DNA from: Staphylococcus aureus
GTDB lineage: Bacteria; Bacillota; Bacilli; Staphylococcales; Staphylococcaceae
Length of the DNA stretch: 64,000 nt
Direction: 5' to 3'
Assembly: GCF_001027105.1 (NCBI RefSeq)
Contig: NZ_CP011526.1
Coordinates: 248,001-312,000, forward strand
In this document: positions 10,875 through 21,545 of the stretch, piece after piece
How positions within the stretch are numbered: position 1 is the stretch's first letter
Layout of the letters: each line of letters opens with the position of its first letter
The notes under the pieces: generated by a model
The model's database searches: none
Told to the model about the DNA's origin: nothing
The model's input: the letters and a program-made list of their open reading frames with translations, nothing else
Translations under genes and position numbers: made by a program

Positions 10875-10889
10875 TGATAATTATTATCA
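10875..10889. promoter_or_regulatory. Fur box upstream of the methyltransferase gene
   Basis: TGATAATTATTATCA is a perfect 7-1-7 palindrome identical to the Fur consensus TGATAATNATTATCA. It lies directly downstream of a minus-strand extended -10 (TGCTATATT), where bound Fur would block transcription. Confidence 0.8.
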
Positions 10890-11031
10890 TTAATATAGCA
10901 TATTTATATGCGATAATTTGGAAGTTAAAAAGATTACAAAAAATTGTCACTTCATTTATAACTAAACATGAGTCAACAAGCATAGGTTTAGTGGAAAATT
11001 ATTTCTAATAGATGATGTTTTATAAAGATAA

Positions 11032-11098
11032 AAAAGCACAGCCATGATATACGAATGTTGCATGTTATATGCTAAACCTTCATATCATAGCTGTGTTT
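11032..11098 (-). terminator. Terminator after rbsK
   Basis: AGCACAGCCATGATAT (11035-11050) pairs with ATATCATAGCTGTGTT (11082-11097) at 14 of 16 positions plus one wobble, around a 31-nt loop. Read on the minus strand the stem is followed by a T run. Confidence 0.8.
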
Positions 11099-11105
11099 GA
11101 TTCAT

Positions 11106-12020
11106 TTAAACTTGATTTACTTCTTCTAGTAGAGGAATAGATGCTTGCGCGCCGTGTTTTTGTACAGTGAGTGAGCTCGCTTTATTACCAAAATCAATAG
11201 CATCTGCTAAGTTATCTTGCGACTTGTTTAAGCGACTGACAAATGCACCAATAAATGTGTCGCCTGCAGCAGTTGTATCAATCGCATTTACTTTATAAGC
11301 TTCGATGTGTTGGCTTTGATTTTTAGTAGCAAAATATGTACCTTGCTTACCTAGCGTAATCAAAACAGTCTTAATGCCTATAGATAAAAAGTAATTGGCA
11401 TTGTCTTTCATAGATTGTTCATTAGTTACTTTAATCCCAGATAACAATTCGGCTTCTGTTTCGTTTGGCACAATAATATCGATTAATGATAATAATTCAT
11501 TAGGTAATGCTTTCGCTGGTGCAGGATTTAATACTGTCGTCACACCATGTGCCTTGGCAATTTCAAATGCAGATATAATAGCCGGGATGGGTACTTCTAA
11601 TTGTGCAACGACAAAGTCTGCATTGATTATAGCGTCTTTTGCGTTAATAACATCTTCAGGTGTCATCGTCATATTCGCACCACCATAAACATAGATGGTG
11701 TTTTGTCCTTCTGCATTCACAGTGATAAAGGCTTGGCCCGTTTTTGCTTCAGCTGTTTTGATAATATATGATGTATCAATATGAGCTACTTTAAAATCTT
11801 CTAAGATGAAATCAGCAACGCCATCAGTGCCAATTTTAGTAATAAATGTTGTGTCTGCTTGCATGCGTGCAGTGGCAATAGCCTGGTTGGCACCTTTACC
11901 TCCGCCGAATGCTTTTTGTGCTTCTTCAACATGTAATGTTTCGCCTGGTTGTGCATATCTTTCAACTGTTAAAAATTGATCGACATTCGTTGAACCTAAA
12001 ATAACAACTTTGTTGGTCAT
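11106..12020 (-). CDS. rbsK: Ribokinase RbsK
   Basis: This 304-residue PfkB-family kinase phosphorylates D-ribose to ribose 5-phosphate with ATP. N-terminal GSTNVDQ and the GGKGANQA substrate motif are present, as is the C-terminal PfkB signature DTTAAGDTFIGA with the catalytic Asp. It is the last gene of rbsUDK, starting 27 bp after the rbsD stop. Confidence 0.96.
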   Translation of the reverse strand: MTNKVVILGSTNVDQFLTVERYAQPGETLHVEEAQKAFGGGKGANQAIATARMQADTTFITKIGTDGVADFILEDFKVAHIDTSYIIKTAEAKTGQAFITVNAEGQNTIYVYGGANMTMTPEDVINAKDAIINADFVVAQLEVPIPAIISAFEIAKAHGVTTVLNPAPAKALPNELLSLIDIIVPNETEAELLSGIKVTNEQSMKDNANYFLSIGIKTVLITLGKQGTYFATKNQSQHIEAYKVNAIDTTAAGDTFIGAFVSRLNKSQDNLADAIDFGNKASSLTVQKHGAQASIPLLEEVNQV

Positions 12021-12047
12021 GTGTACGCTCCTTTCAAGTTATAACTT

Positions 12048-12452
12048 TTAAAAAGTAACATTCGATTCTAATGCAATATTAGAGTAGGGCGTTGTTTCAC
12101 CAGTACGAATATTACCTTTATTTAATGGGTGAGCTAAGTTACTTTTCATTTCTTCGTGAGGAATGAAAATGATTTCGATTTCCGATGAAATCAATTGTTT
12201 AATTTGTTGCAATTGTGTAGGGTTATGTTCTTTTATTTCTTCTGCTAAGTATATTTTTTGGATTTCCATTTCTTCTAACACTGTAGCTAAGACATCAATA
12301 AAGCGTGGTAAGTTTTTAGTTACAGCTAGGTCGATACGACGATGATCATTTGGAATTGGCATGCCAGCGTCATTAATCGTTAATAAATCAAAATGACCAA
12401 TTGTCGCGATTGCTTTTGAAATATGTTCATTTAAAACAGCTGATTTTTTCAT
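12048..12452 (-). CDS. rbsD: D-ribose pyranase RbsD
   Basis: The 134-residue protein has the usual family length and motifs (HIS near 10-12, DAGMPIP near 28). It converts beta-D-ribopyranose to the furanose form used by ribokinase. It sits between rbsU and rbsK, 14 bp after rbsU. Confidence 0.95.
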   Translation of the reverse strand: MKKSAVLNEHISKAIATIGHFDLLTINDAGMPIPNDHRRIDLAVTKNLPRFIDVLATVLEEMEIQKIYLAEEIKEHNPTQLQQIKQLISSEIEIIFIPHEEMKSNLAHPLNKGNIRTGETTPYSNIALESNVTF

Positions 12453-12466
12453 GACATCTACACTCC

Positions 12467-13348
12467 TTATTTTATAAATACTGTAACAGAAGCGGCTACT
12501 AAAATGAGTACTAAGCCGATGATTGTAATAACCATTTCTTTTGACGTTTTATGTTGTTTTAAGAAATAAATACCAGTTAATGTAGCAAGCACAACGGATG
12601 TTTGAGAAAGAATAAATCCAGTTGCTAAACCATTCATATTAGGTTGTGCTGAAATAAGATATGTTAAAGCACCAAATGCAAAGAAGAAACCTGAAATAAT
12701 TTGTAACCACGTAATTTTATTACGGAATGGATTCTCTGCTTTCATATTCATAAAGCCATAAATGACTGCAACAATTACCATACCCATTGCTTGAGGTAAA
12801 AAGGCAGTTAGGCCATCAATAGAAGTTGCTTGCGGTGCAGCTGAATATAACCAGTATCCAAATTCACCAATTAACAGAAGTACCACTGCACGACGTAAAT
12901 TTTTGGCGTTACTTGCTTCTTTGCGTTCACTCCAAACTGTCATACGCGCTCCAATTAGAATAACGACTAAAGCTGTAAATCCAATGATTTTATGACCAAT
13001 GCCTGGCCAATTTCCTAATGCAAAGACACCCCATAAAGATGCGCCTAATAATTGGAATGCTGTTGTGACTGGCATGGCACGAGATGAGCCGACTAATTCG
13101 AACGCTTTAAATGTAATGATTTGTCCGAATCCCCATCCTGCACCTGATAATAAGGCGAATAGCAAATTGGTTCCAGTAGGGAAGCCACTTGATGTGACTA
13201 CGGCTAATAAAATAGCGAAGATTAACGTACCTACAGTAGCACCGATAATTTGATGTACAGGTTTACCACCAAACTTTGAAGCGACTGTTGGGAAGAAGCC
13301 CCAGCCAATTAAGGGGCCTAACCCGATAAGTAATGCAACAATGCTCAT
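12467..13348 (-). CDS. rbsU: Ribose uptake protein RbsU
   Basis: The 293-residue integral membrane protein has about ten hydrophobic helices and belongs to the glucose/ribose porter (GRP/GlcU) family. In staphylococci it replaces the ABC-type ribose importer. The frame extends three codons further to a GTG, but the ATG at 13348 fits GAGGTG about 7 nt upstream and the known length. It is the first gene of rbsUDK, behind an RbsR-type palindrome. Confidence 0.93.
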   Translation of the reverse strand: MSIVALLIGLGPLIGWGFFPTVASKFGGKPVHQIIGATVGTLIFAILLAVVTSSGFPTGTNLLFALLSGAGWGFGQIITFKAFELVGSSRAMPVTTAFQLLGASLWGVFALGNWPGIGHKIIGFTALVVILIGARMTVWSERKEASNAKNLRRAVVLLLIGEFGYWLYSAAPQATSIDGLTAFLPQAMGMVIVAVIYGFMNMKAENPFRNKITWLQIISGFFFAFGALTYLISAQPNMNGLATGFILSQTSVVLATLTGIYFLKQHKTSKEMVITIIGLVLILVAASVTVFIK

Positions 13349-13374
13349 GTTATACACCTCATGATTTGTTTTTA

Positions 13375-13388
13375 GTAAAACGTTTTAC
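13375..13388. promoter_or_regulatory. RbsR operator candidate
   Basis: GTAAAACGTTTTAC is a perfect 14-bp palindrome with the central CG typical of LacI-family sites, 27 bp before rbsU. The LacI-type regulator gene is adjacent. Confidence 0.7.
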
Positions 13389-13438
13389 CAGTGCCATCGT
13401 ACCATTTTTATTTGTAAAATGCATGCGTTTTCATAAAA

Positions 13439-13456
13439 ACTGAAAACGTTTAAATC
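13439..13456. promoter_or_regulatory. cre-like site before rbsU
   Basis: TGAAAACGTTTAAA matches the CcpA consensus TGNAARCGNWWWCA except for C to A near the end. Carbon catabolite control of ribose uptake would be expected. Confidence 0.4.
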
Positions 13457-13511
13457 ATATTTAAAAATTCATACATTATTATTTTAATTTCTTAGTAAAA
13501 TAATTATGATT

Positions 13512-13543
13512 AAAAACCCTCAGCATTAAAGCAACGCTAAGGG
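13512..13543 (-). terminator. Terminator after rbsR
   Basis: Read on the minus strand, CCCTTAGC pairs with GCTGAGGG (one G-T wobble), followed by five T. Confidence 0.7.
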
Positions 13544-13579
13544 CCTAACAATGATGAGTATATTTCGGAAGATACGTAG

Positions 13580-14578
13580 TTAGTTTGAAAGATGATAGCC
13601 AGTTGTTGCACGAATTTTTAAAGTCGTTGGTAATTCAATCATATCAATGGATTTATCTAAGTGCTGTAATCGTTGAAGTAATAAGGTTAAAGATGTTTTG
13701 CCAATATCAGTTATAGGTTGTGCCACAGTAGTTAAAGGTGGCGAGACGTACGCTGCATAATCAATGTCGTCATAACCTATTAATGAGATATCTTTCGGGA
13801 TACTGATGCCATGTTCAATTAGTCCTCGTAAAATGCCAATAGCGAGTTCATCGTTAATAGCGAAGATTGCAGTGGCAGATTGAACCATGATGTCATCAAC
13901 AATGGTTAGCCCACCGCGCTTAGATAATTCAGTATGGACGATTTGTGGTTCTGGCAATTGATTCGCGCGCAAAGTATCGACAAATCCAGCGACACGAGTC
14001 GACATATTCGCCATCATGTCATATGGTGCAACAATTATCATATGGTTGTGACCGAGTTCTATTAAATGTTGTGCTGCAAGTTGTCCACCTTGATATTCAT
14101 TTGTCCGAACAAAATCTGTATAGCCTTGATGGTCATTTTGATCCAGTACGACATAAGGTACATGATGTTTCTTTAGATAGTTATTTAGGGCGTCCGGGGA
14201 TGATATGTATTGTGCGATAATTAATCCGTCAATACCTCGATCAATTAAATGTTTAATATTGTCATACAAATCAGTTGCTGTAGATGTTAAAAAGCATAAA
14301 TCAACATCAGATGGTTTATGGTCATGAATACTTTGCATCAGTGCTGAGAAAAACGGATTTGTTAAGCTAGGCAAAATGACGCCAATAGTTTGAATTTTAC
14401 TGCCGCGCAATTGTTTTGCATGTTTATTAGGGGCATAGCCTAAACGTTCTGAAACAGCATGTACGTTTTTTATCGTTGTTGCGGAAAAACGACTATCATT
14501 ATGATTTAAAATATGTGACACAGTTGTAACTGATACACCAGCTTCTCTAGCAACATCTTTAATTGACACTTTTTTCAT
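13580..14578 (-). CDS. rbsR: LacI-family ribose operon repressor RbsR
   Basis: The 332-residue protein has a LacI helix-turn-helix (VSIKDVAREAGVSVTTVSHI, residues 4-23) and a periplasmic-binding-like ligand domain (about 60-330). It lies upstream of and in the same direction as rbsUDK but is separated by its own terminator, so it is a separate unit. It is the known repressor of rbsUDK in S. aureus. Confidence 0.92.
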   Translation of the reverse strand: MKKVSIKDVAREAGVSVTTVSHILNHNDSRFSATTIKNVHAVSERLGYAPNKHAKQLRGSKIQTIGVILPSLTNPFFSALMQSIHDHKPSDVDLCFLTSTATDLYDNIKHLIDRGIDGLIIAQYISSPDALNNYLKKHHVPYVVLDQNDHQGYTDFVRTNEYQGGQLAAQHLIELGHNHMIIVAPYDMMANMSTRVAGFVDTLRANQLPEPQIVHTELSKRGGLTIVDDIMVQSATAIFAINDELAIGILRGLIEHGISIPKDISLIGYDDIDYAAYVSPPLTTVAQPITDIGKTSLTLLLQRLQHLDKSIDMIELPTTLKIRATTGYHLSN

Positions 14579-14957
14579 ATTATATTCCTTCTCTTTATTG
14601 TGTAATTAATCATACAGTTATATACCCGATTATTATATTCATCATATCATGATAAACATTTGATGACATATGAAGACGTGAATGACTTTTATTGTCTACA
14701 AACAGACGTCTGAAGTATACGATTAAGGTTGAGACGAGAGAATATATTATTAAGGTTAATACCTTTTAATGATTATGATAACAAGAATTTTAAAATGTTT
14801 ATTGTGATTAAAAATACAAAAGTCATTATTTTAAAGAATAAAATATTTGTTTTTGAACAAAGTATTAAAAAACATAACGAAATGATGTATATTGAACTAT
14901 GTGATTGAAAAAATTTTTAATTAAGGCTTGTTAAAACTTAAGAGAGGATGTTTTTAA
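14579..14957. other. Intergenic region between divergent rbsR and a hypothetical gene
   Basis: These 379 bases are AT-rich and hold the promoters of two divergent genes. I see no repeat, RNA motif or conserved operator that I can support. Confidence 0.6.
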
Positions 14958-15350
14958 ATGCAATTCAAATTAAAAGAAGAAGAGATTATTAGTTTTTTAG
15001 AATTGAAATATCCAGAAAAAGAGTTCGAATATGGTCGTTTGTTAGTTGGACAACATAAACGTGATGATTTAGATGTTTATTACTTTGGTGATACGTTTTT
15101 AATGTGCACGATTATTTCATTCAAGACATTTGAAATTAAAGAAACAGTAGAATTATCATATGATGCTGTTAATCGTATTGTGTTAAAAGATGGATGGTTA
15201 TTTAGAAAAATGAGAATAGAAAAAATGCAAAAAGTGTTAAAATACGGTACATCTAAATTAATGTTAACTGATTTTCAAAAAGAGAATTATAATAAATATA
15301 TTCAAGGTCAGAAACAACGCGTGATATTTGAAAATGGCCATTTTGTCTAA
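14958..15350 (+). CDS. Hypothetical protein, 130 residues
   Basis: I do not recognise a function. The protein is soluble and charged, with no signal peptide or membrane helix. Alternating beta-type stretches (DVYYFGDTFLMCTIISF, then VELSYDAVNRIVLKDGWLF) suggest a small beta-rich fold. GAGAGGA lies about 8 nt before the ATG. It stands alone between rbsR and an IS remnant. Confidence 0.7.
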   Translation: MQFKLKEEEIISFLELKYPEKEFEYGRLLVGQHKRDDLDVYYFGDTFLMCTIISFKTFEIKETVELSYDAVNRIVLKDGWLFRKMRIEKMQKVLKYGTSKLMLTDFQKENYNKYIQGQKQRVIFENGHFV

Positions 15351-15399
15351 TTGATAGTGAATATAATTAGAGTAAGAGGCTGGGACATAAATCCCTAAA

Positions 15400-15446
15400 A
15401 AACAGCAGTAAGATAATTTTCAATTAGAAAATATCTTACTGCTGTT
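15400..15446. repeat. Strong intergenic hairpin
   Basis: AACAGCAGTAAGATA (15400-15414) pairs with TATCTTACTGCTGTT (15432-15446), extended inward by AT pairs. It follows GGCTGGGACATAAATCCC, a sequence often seen in S. aureus intergenic regions. It may end transcription of the hypothetical gene upstream. Confidence 0.65.
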
Positions 15447-15456
15447 CTCTATTTAT

Positions 15457-15564
15457 ACAATACTTCGTATTGAATGGCTTCGCTTTCCTAGGGTGCCGTC
15501 TCAGCCTCGGTCTTCGACTGGCACTGCTCCCTCAGGAGTCTCGCCATTAATACTACGTATTAAC
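15457..15564. repeat. Imperfect inverted repeat next to an IS1182-family remnant
   Basis: The 22-bp segment at 15457-15478 (core CGTATTGAATGGC) is a near complement of 15543-15564 (core GCCATTAATACTACG). The 64-bp centre is GC-richer than its surroundings (CTCAGCCTCGGTCTTCG). It may be the end of the element whose transposase fragment follows, or the hairpin it inserted into. Confidence 0.5.
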
Positions 15565-15591
15565 ATGTAATTTTACTTTGAAATACTTTAA

Positions 15592-15981
15592 AAAATAAGA
15601 CACTTTGCCCAACTTACACTACCAATAAAAACTTCTGTTAGAATTCCTCAAAATGATATTTCGCGACATGTTAATGAAATTGTTGAAACGATACCTGATA
15701 GCAAATTCGATGAATTCAGACATCATCGTGGCGCAACATCCTATCATCCAAAGATGATGTTAAAAATCATCTTATATGCATATACTCAATCTGTATTTTC
15801 TGGTCGTAGAATAGAGAAATTACTTCATGACAGTATTCGAATGATGTGGTTAGCTCAAGATCAAACACCTTCTTATAAAACTATTAATCGTTTTAGAGTG
15901 AATCCTAATACTGATGCGTTAATTGAATCTTTATTTATTCAGTTCGCTTATTTTTCTTGGATTTCTTGTATATCATTTTAA
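15592..15981 (+). pseudogene. IS1182-family transposase fragment
   Basis: The frame encodes the N-terminal quarter of an IS1182/IS1272-type transposase: LPIKTS, DISRHVNEIVE, then FRHHRGATSYHPKMML, YTQSVFSGRRIEKLL and YKTINRFRVNP. Similarity stops near 15940, and unrelated codons run to a stop at 15981; the other three quarters are absent. No proper start codon is seen. It is a decayed remnant. Confidence 0.8.
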
Positions 15982-16021
15982 AGTGATAAAGATATTTCGA
16001 AACATAATTCTTCTATTATAT

Positions 16022-17407
16022 TTAAGATTTAACTGTTTTTGGAATGATCATGTATGCAGACAATGAGCCAAGGATCATCAATACAATGCTGACTATAAAT
16101 GTTACGGTTGCAGCTACACTTGGTGCATAGTTTAGTTGTAACATACTGAAAACTGTAGTACTTAGTGCTATACCAAAGGAGCCACCTAATGTACCACTCA
16201 TTTTATATAATCCTGTAGCTAAACCAACTTTTTCATTAGGCATACTGAAAATTGCAATCGTAAGTCCAGGTGTTGCGACTAAACCATTACCTATCGCACA
16301 TATGACGAAACCAATGATAACTGCAATGACATATTGTGATGCCAATAATTGAGTCATGCTAATAATAGTGATGCCGATGACAGGGAACAACGGACCAATG
16401 ATGAGCATCAATTTGCCACCGAAACGTAATGTTGCTTTTTCACCTAAACGAATCATCGCAACTGCCACAATGGCATATGGCAATGTAACAAGTCCAGATT
16501 GCGCAGCTGATAAACCAAGGTGTGTTTGAGCATATATGAAAAAGACCACTGTTACGCCTAGACCGCTATTTAAAACAAAGTTATTTAAAAATGCACCAAT
16601 GAACGGACGGTTGCGTAATACTGAGAAATCAATAAAAGGTACTTCATGTCGACGTTCGATGATGATGAATATCAACGTAGTGATGATAAAAATGCTCAGA
16701 CAAATGATTGAAAATGTACTAAACCAACCTTGTTCGAATCCTTGTGTTAACAATAATGTAAAGCTACCAATCATAACAGCGAAAATCGACATACCTTTGT
16801 AATCGAATGGATGACGGTGGCTATGTTGACTTACTTTTTCAGGTGTGCCTTTTAGAAGCAATATGGCAATGAAAGCAATGACTATACTAATGATGAAATT
16901 CGTTTGCCATCCGAAATTTGAGGCAATTAAACCGCCGATAACACCAGCTAGGCCGATGCCACCAACAGTACTAATCATTAGATAACTAATCGCTCGTCTT
17001 AAATGTTCTCCTTTAAATTGATTATTTAACACGCCAACTGTTGAAGGTAACAAGATAGCTGCTGATAGACCTTGTAAAATTCTACCGATGATGAGCAGTG
17101 CAGTGATGTCCGATATAATTAATAGAAGAGATGCAAACATACTGATTATGAGACCCATGTATGTCATTCTCAGTTGTCCTATTTTATCAGCAATATCACC
17201 TGCAGCCACCATGAAGATACCTGTGGCGAAGGAAGTTAAACTAATAGATAAATTTAACACGGCAGGAGAGGTTTGATATGTTTGACCAACGAGAGGTCCT
17301 ATATTAATAAATGATTGTGCAAACAACCAATATGTTAATGCAGACAACATAATCGCAATAATAATATTACTGCGTGGTGAAGATTGTGTGTTATTCACAG
17401 ATGTCAC
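16022..17407 (-). CDS. MFS drug-efflux type transporter, 14-helix DHA2 family
   Basis: The 461-residue membrane protein has about 14 predicted helices and the family features of EmrB/QacA exporters, including GDIADKIGQLR (motif A region, about 70-80) and GRILQGLSAAILLPS (about 108-122). The substrate is unknown. A Fur-like box overlaps its predicted promoter, so it may export a metal chelator or serve another low-iron function; that is inference. It is divergent from the choloylglycine hydrolase homologue. Confidence 0.82.
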   Translation of the reverse strand: MTSVNNTQSSPRSNIIIAIMLSALTYWLFAQSFINIGPLVGQTYQTSPAVLNLSISLTSFATGIFMVAAGDIADKIGQLRMTYMGLIISMFASLLLIISDITALLIIGRILQGLSAAILLPSTVGVLNNQFKGEHLRRAISYLMISTVGGIGLAGVIGGLIASNFGWQTNFIISIVIAFIAILLLKGTPEKVSQHSHRHPFDYKGMSIFAVMIGSFTLLLTQGFEQGWFSTFSIICLSIFIITTLIFIIIERRHEVPFIDFSVLRNRPFIGAFLNNFVLNSGLGVTVVFFIYAQTHLGLSAAQSGLVTLPYAIVAVAMIRLGEKATLRFGGKLMLIIGPLFPVIGITIISMTQLLASQYVIAVIIGFVICAIGNGLVATPGLTIAIFSMPNEKVGLATGLYKMSGTLGGSFGIALSTTVFSMLQLNYAPSVAATVTFIVSIVLMILGSLSAYMIIPKTVKS

Positions 17408-17501
17408 TCCTTGTAAAAATTAAATATAGAAAGTCATGAGATGAAGTGAACGGATGTATAGATGATCGTTCACTCACACATAAGTCATGATTTCCTTACA
17501 T

Positions 17502-17532
17502 ATCATACCACAGTTATTGAGAATGAATATCA
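17502..17532 (-). promoter_or_regulatory. Promoter of the MFS gene with overlapping Fur-like box
   Basis: The minus strand has an extended -10 TGGTATGAT (TATGAT at 17502-17507). TGAGAATGAATATCA (17518-17532, plus strand) matches the Fur consensus TGATAATNATTATCA at 12 of the 14 fixed positions and lies over the -35 region. Confidence 0.5.
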
Positions 17533-17631
17533 ATTAATTGCTTGTATAATTGATTTTTTATAGTATGTTTAAGTGAAACAGCTTTATTTGAAAGTGATTA
17601 AAGTAAATGAAGGTACAGAGGAGTGAGAACA

Positions 17632-18624
17632 ATGTGCACAGGATTCACAATACAAACTTTAAATAATCAAGTACTTCTTGGACGCACGATGGATTATGAT
17701 TATCCATTAGATGGTTCGCCAGCAGTGACGCCTAGAAATTATCGTTGGAAATCTCGCACTGGCACGACAGGCCAAACGCAATATGGCTTTATTGGCACAG
17801 GAACAGATATGGAAGGTTTTATTTATGGTGATGGTGTTAATGAACATGGCGTTGCCATTTCAACACAATATTTCCGAGGTTATAGTTCATATGGATCAAC
17901 ACACAAAGCGGACGCGATGAATATTACGCAAAATGAAATTGTGACATGGATTTTGGGATATACAACAAGCATTGAAGATATGAAACAACAAGCATCCCAA
18001 ATACATGTTGTAGCTGTATATTTAAATGACATCGGTGAAGTTCCGCCATTGCATTATCATGTTTCCGATGCAACTGGACATACAGTCGAAGTTTCATTTA
18101 AAGAGGGTGAAGTGGTTATAAAAGATAATCCTATTGGTGTCTTAACAAATCATCCAGACTTAAATTGGCATTATAGTAATTTAAGACAATATATCAATAT
18201 TTCTCCTTATCCAGCAACAGCAAATTTATTGGAAGGTGTAACGATTGAACCTTTAGGCAATGAAGCAGGTACATTTGGATTGCCAGGTGGATTTACTTCA
18301 ACTGAGCGCTTTGTGAGAATGGCATTTATGAAAGCAAACATTGCTCAAAACAATGATAAAGAAATGGATTTAATGAATGCATTTTATTTATTAGATGCGG
18401 TAAATATACCGATTGGAATTGTACGTCCGCATGATGCTGACAATCACTATACGATGTATCAGACCGTAATAAATTTAACTACAAGAACGTTATATATTAA
18501 GTATTATGGCAGCAATGAATTAGTAGCATTAAAGCTCACAGATGATTTAATTAATAGAAAAGATATGACGATTTTTAAGCCTGAGAAGCATATCACTATT
18601 AGAAAGTTGAATGACAATCAATAG
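17632..18624 (+). CDS. Choloylglycine hydrolase / penicillin V acylase family protein
   Basis: This is a 330-residue Ntn hydrolase. The ATG at 17632 is chosen, not the frame's start at 17623, because it puts the nucleophile Cys at position 2 (MCTGF), which must become N-terminal after Met removal; GAGGAG also lies just upstream. Arg18 and Asp21 (GRTMDYD) match the family active site. Members cleave amide bonds of bile salts, penicillin V or acyl-homoserine lactones; which of these applies is not decided by sequence. The protein is cytoplasmic with no signal peptide. Confidence 0.85.
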   Translation: MCTGFTIQTLNNQVLLGRTMDYDYPLDGSPAVTPRNYRWKSRTGTTGQTQYGFIGTGTDMEGFIYGDGVNEHGVAISTQYFRGYSSYGSTHKADAMNITQNEIVTWILGYTTSIEDMKQQASQIHVVAVYLNDIGEVPPLHYHVSDATGHTVEVSFKEGEVVIKDNPIGVLTNHPDLNWHYSNLRQYINISPYPATANLLEGVTIEPLGNEAGTFGLPGGFTSTERFVRMAFMKANIAQNNDKEMDLMNAFYLLDAVNIPIGIVRPHDADNHYTMYQTVINLTTRTLYIKYYGSNELVALKLTDDLINRKDMTIFKPEKHITIRKLNDNQ

Positions 18625-19900
<1,276 letters not shown>

Positions 19901-19905
19901 TACAG

Positions 19906-19947
19906 AAAATCCCAAGTTGCGATATCATACGCAGCTTGGGATTTTTT
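19906..19947. terminator. Bidirectional terminator after lytM
   Basis: AATCCCAAGTTGCG (19908-19921) pairs with CGCAGCTTGGGATT (19930-19943) with one mismatch, then TTTTT. A-rich sequence on the other side also serves the convergent ABC operon. Confidence 0.88.
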
Positions 19948-19951
19948 CGTT

Positions 19952-20611
19952 TTAATAATAGGTATAAGTCCATTGTTTGTCCTCTAAAACATGTTGATAA
20001 AAAGGATCTTGGCCAATTAACTTGATATCATCTGCAAGTGCTTCAACTTCATCTAAATGATGGGTAGTTAATATAATTAAACATTTAGATTTCATGATGT
20101 TAAGTAGTTGGTGGATGTCATGTCTAGATTTTAAATCAATACCAACTGTCGGTTCATCTAAAATGAGAATTCGAGGTTGACCTAGTAAACCTACTAATAT
20201 ATTAATTTTACGTTTATTCCCACCGGACAATGTAGATACTTTGGCAGACGTATCATCAAAGTTTAATTGCTGTAAATATTCGTTGATAGTTGTATCGTTA
20301 ATTGGATTTTTACAAAGTGATTTAAAAAATTTAATGTTTTCAGCCACTGTCATGTGTTCAAATAACGCAATGTCTTGTGGCACATAACCGATGTGATTTT
20401 GTATTTGTCTTTGATTCCATTTTTCGCCGAAATAGTTGATAGTTCCATCATTAGCTTTTTCAATACCAGCAATCATACGAAGTAATGTTGATTTTCCAGC
20501 ACCATTATCACCAAGTAATACGGTTAAACGATTACTATCAAAGGACATAGTTAAATGATTGAAAATCTGTTTGTTACGGTAACGCTTTGAAAGGTTATTA
20601 ATTTCTATCAT
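19952..20611 (-). CDS. ABC transporter ATP-binding protein
   Basis: The 219-residue ATPase has Walker A GDNGAGKST (about 35-43), signature LSGGNKRK, Walker B ILILDEPT and the switch His in LTTHH. It energises the two ABC-2 type permeases encoded just upstream (13 bp gap) and is the last gene of a four-gene minus-strand operon. The substrate is unknown. Confidence 0.88.
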   Translation of the reverse strand: MIEINNLSKRYRNKQIFNHLTMSFDSNRLTVLLGDNGAGKSTLLRMIAGIEKANDGTINYFGEKWNQRQIQNHIGYVPQDIALFEHMTVAENIKFFKSLCKNPINDTTINEYLQQLNFDDTSAKVSTLSGGNKRKINILVGLLGQPRILILDEPTVGIDLKSRHDIHQLLNIMKSKCLIILTTHHLDEVEALADDIKLIGQDPFYQHVLEDKQWTYTYY

Positions 20612-20624
20612 CAGTTACGCTCCT

Positions 20625-21545
20625 TTACATGAAAATAATCAAGTATACGATACCCATAGCAAGTGCATATATAAATGTCATGAATAATCGATGACTTATT
20701 GTTTGAATATGGAATAAGATAAAGACGATACCTATCTCATAAATCAATATAAGTAACAGTGATTTTAAGTAAAATATTAAGCTGAGTGGTTGAGACAAAT
20801 ATAGACTAACTGCCAATAGTACCAACAATAACAAAATCGTATGTGTCATTACATAAGTACTATATAGTTTGAAACGGCTTAAATGATATTGTGATAATCG
20901 TTGCAATGCTGCTTGTTGGTTTAAACGATAATGAAGTACTACTTGAACAGCGCTAACAAATAAAATCACCGCAAAGATTAAGCTAATTGAAATAGAGTGT
21001 TGTGCTTGTTTAGTAAGCGACACAAATTTGATTTTAGATTCAGGTGTATGTTTATGATAGGACTTGTTGATAGCATCGATGGATTGATGCTGTTTCATAT
21101 CCTCAAGGTGTTCATAAATAATGTTAGGAATTTGCTGCTCATATAATGAACTACTAACAATTTCTACAGCAATACCACCTATAAAGTCATCTCTACCATA
21201 TAACTGTATCGTTTCTTTTAAACGGTTCTCTTTTAATTTTTGAGAGAAACCTTTAGGAATTTGCATACTTAAAATAGCTTCCTTTTTAGTAACATCATCT
21301 TCAATATAGCTTTCATCTTCATCGACTTTTTTAATAGTTACATAGTCAGATTGTTTAATTTTATTGACGAATGATTTTGATGCAGTGGTTTGGTCTAAAT
21401 CTTGAATGGTAATCGGTATTTTGAAGTTGTCATGTGCTACACGGTAACCGATACCAATAAGTACGAGTGCGATGACAATGGTTGTTACGAGCAAGATGTA
21501 TTGTAACCATTGCTTGAACACAACAAGTTGTATATAAGGCTTCAT
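20625..21545 (-). CDS. ABC-2 type transporter permease
   Basis: The 306-residue protein has one N-terminal membrane helix, a large extracytoplasmic domain (about 40-180) and five to six C-terminal helices, the topology of YhgE/ABC-2 exporters. The ATG at 21545 is preferred over the frame's start at 21560 because GGAGG lies 8 nt before it; it overlaps the stop codon of the upstream permease (ATGA), so the two are coupled. Confidence 0.82.
   Translation of the reverse strand: MKPYIQLVVFKQWLQYILLVTTIVIALVLIGIGYRVAHDNFKIPITIQDLDQTTASKSFVNKIKQSDYVTIKKVDEDESYIEDDVTKKEAILSMQIPKGFSQKLKENRLKETIQLYGRDDFIGGIAVEIVSSSLYEQQIPNIIYEHLEDMKQHQSIDAINKSYHKHTPESKIKFVSLTKQAQHSISISLIFAVILFVSAVQVVLHYRLNQQAALQRLSQYHLSRFKLYSTYVMTHTILLLLVLLAVSLYLSQPLSLIFYLKSLLLILIYEIGIVFILFHIQTISHRLFMTFIYALAMGIVYLIIFM

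Noticed and set aside
15754-15981. 75-residue protein as an independent gene
   Set aside because: Its coding similarity to IS1182-type transposases continues upstream of this ATG, so it is an internal part of a truncated transposase.
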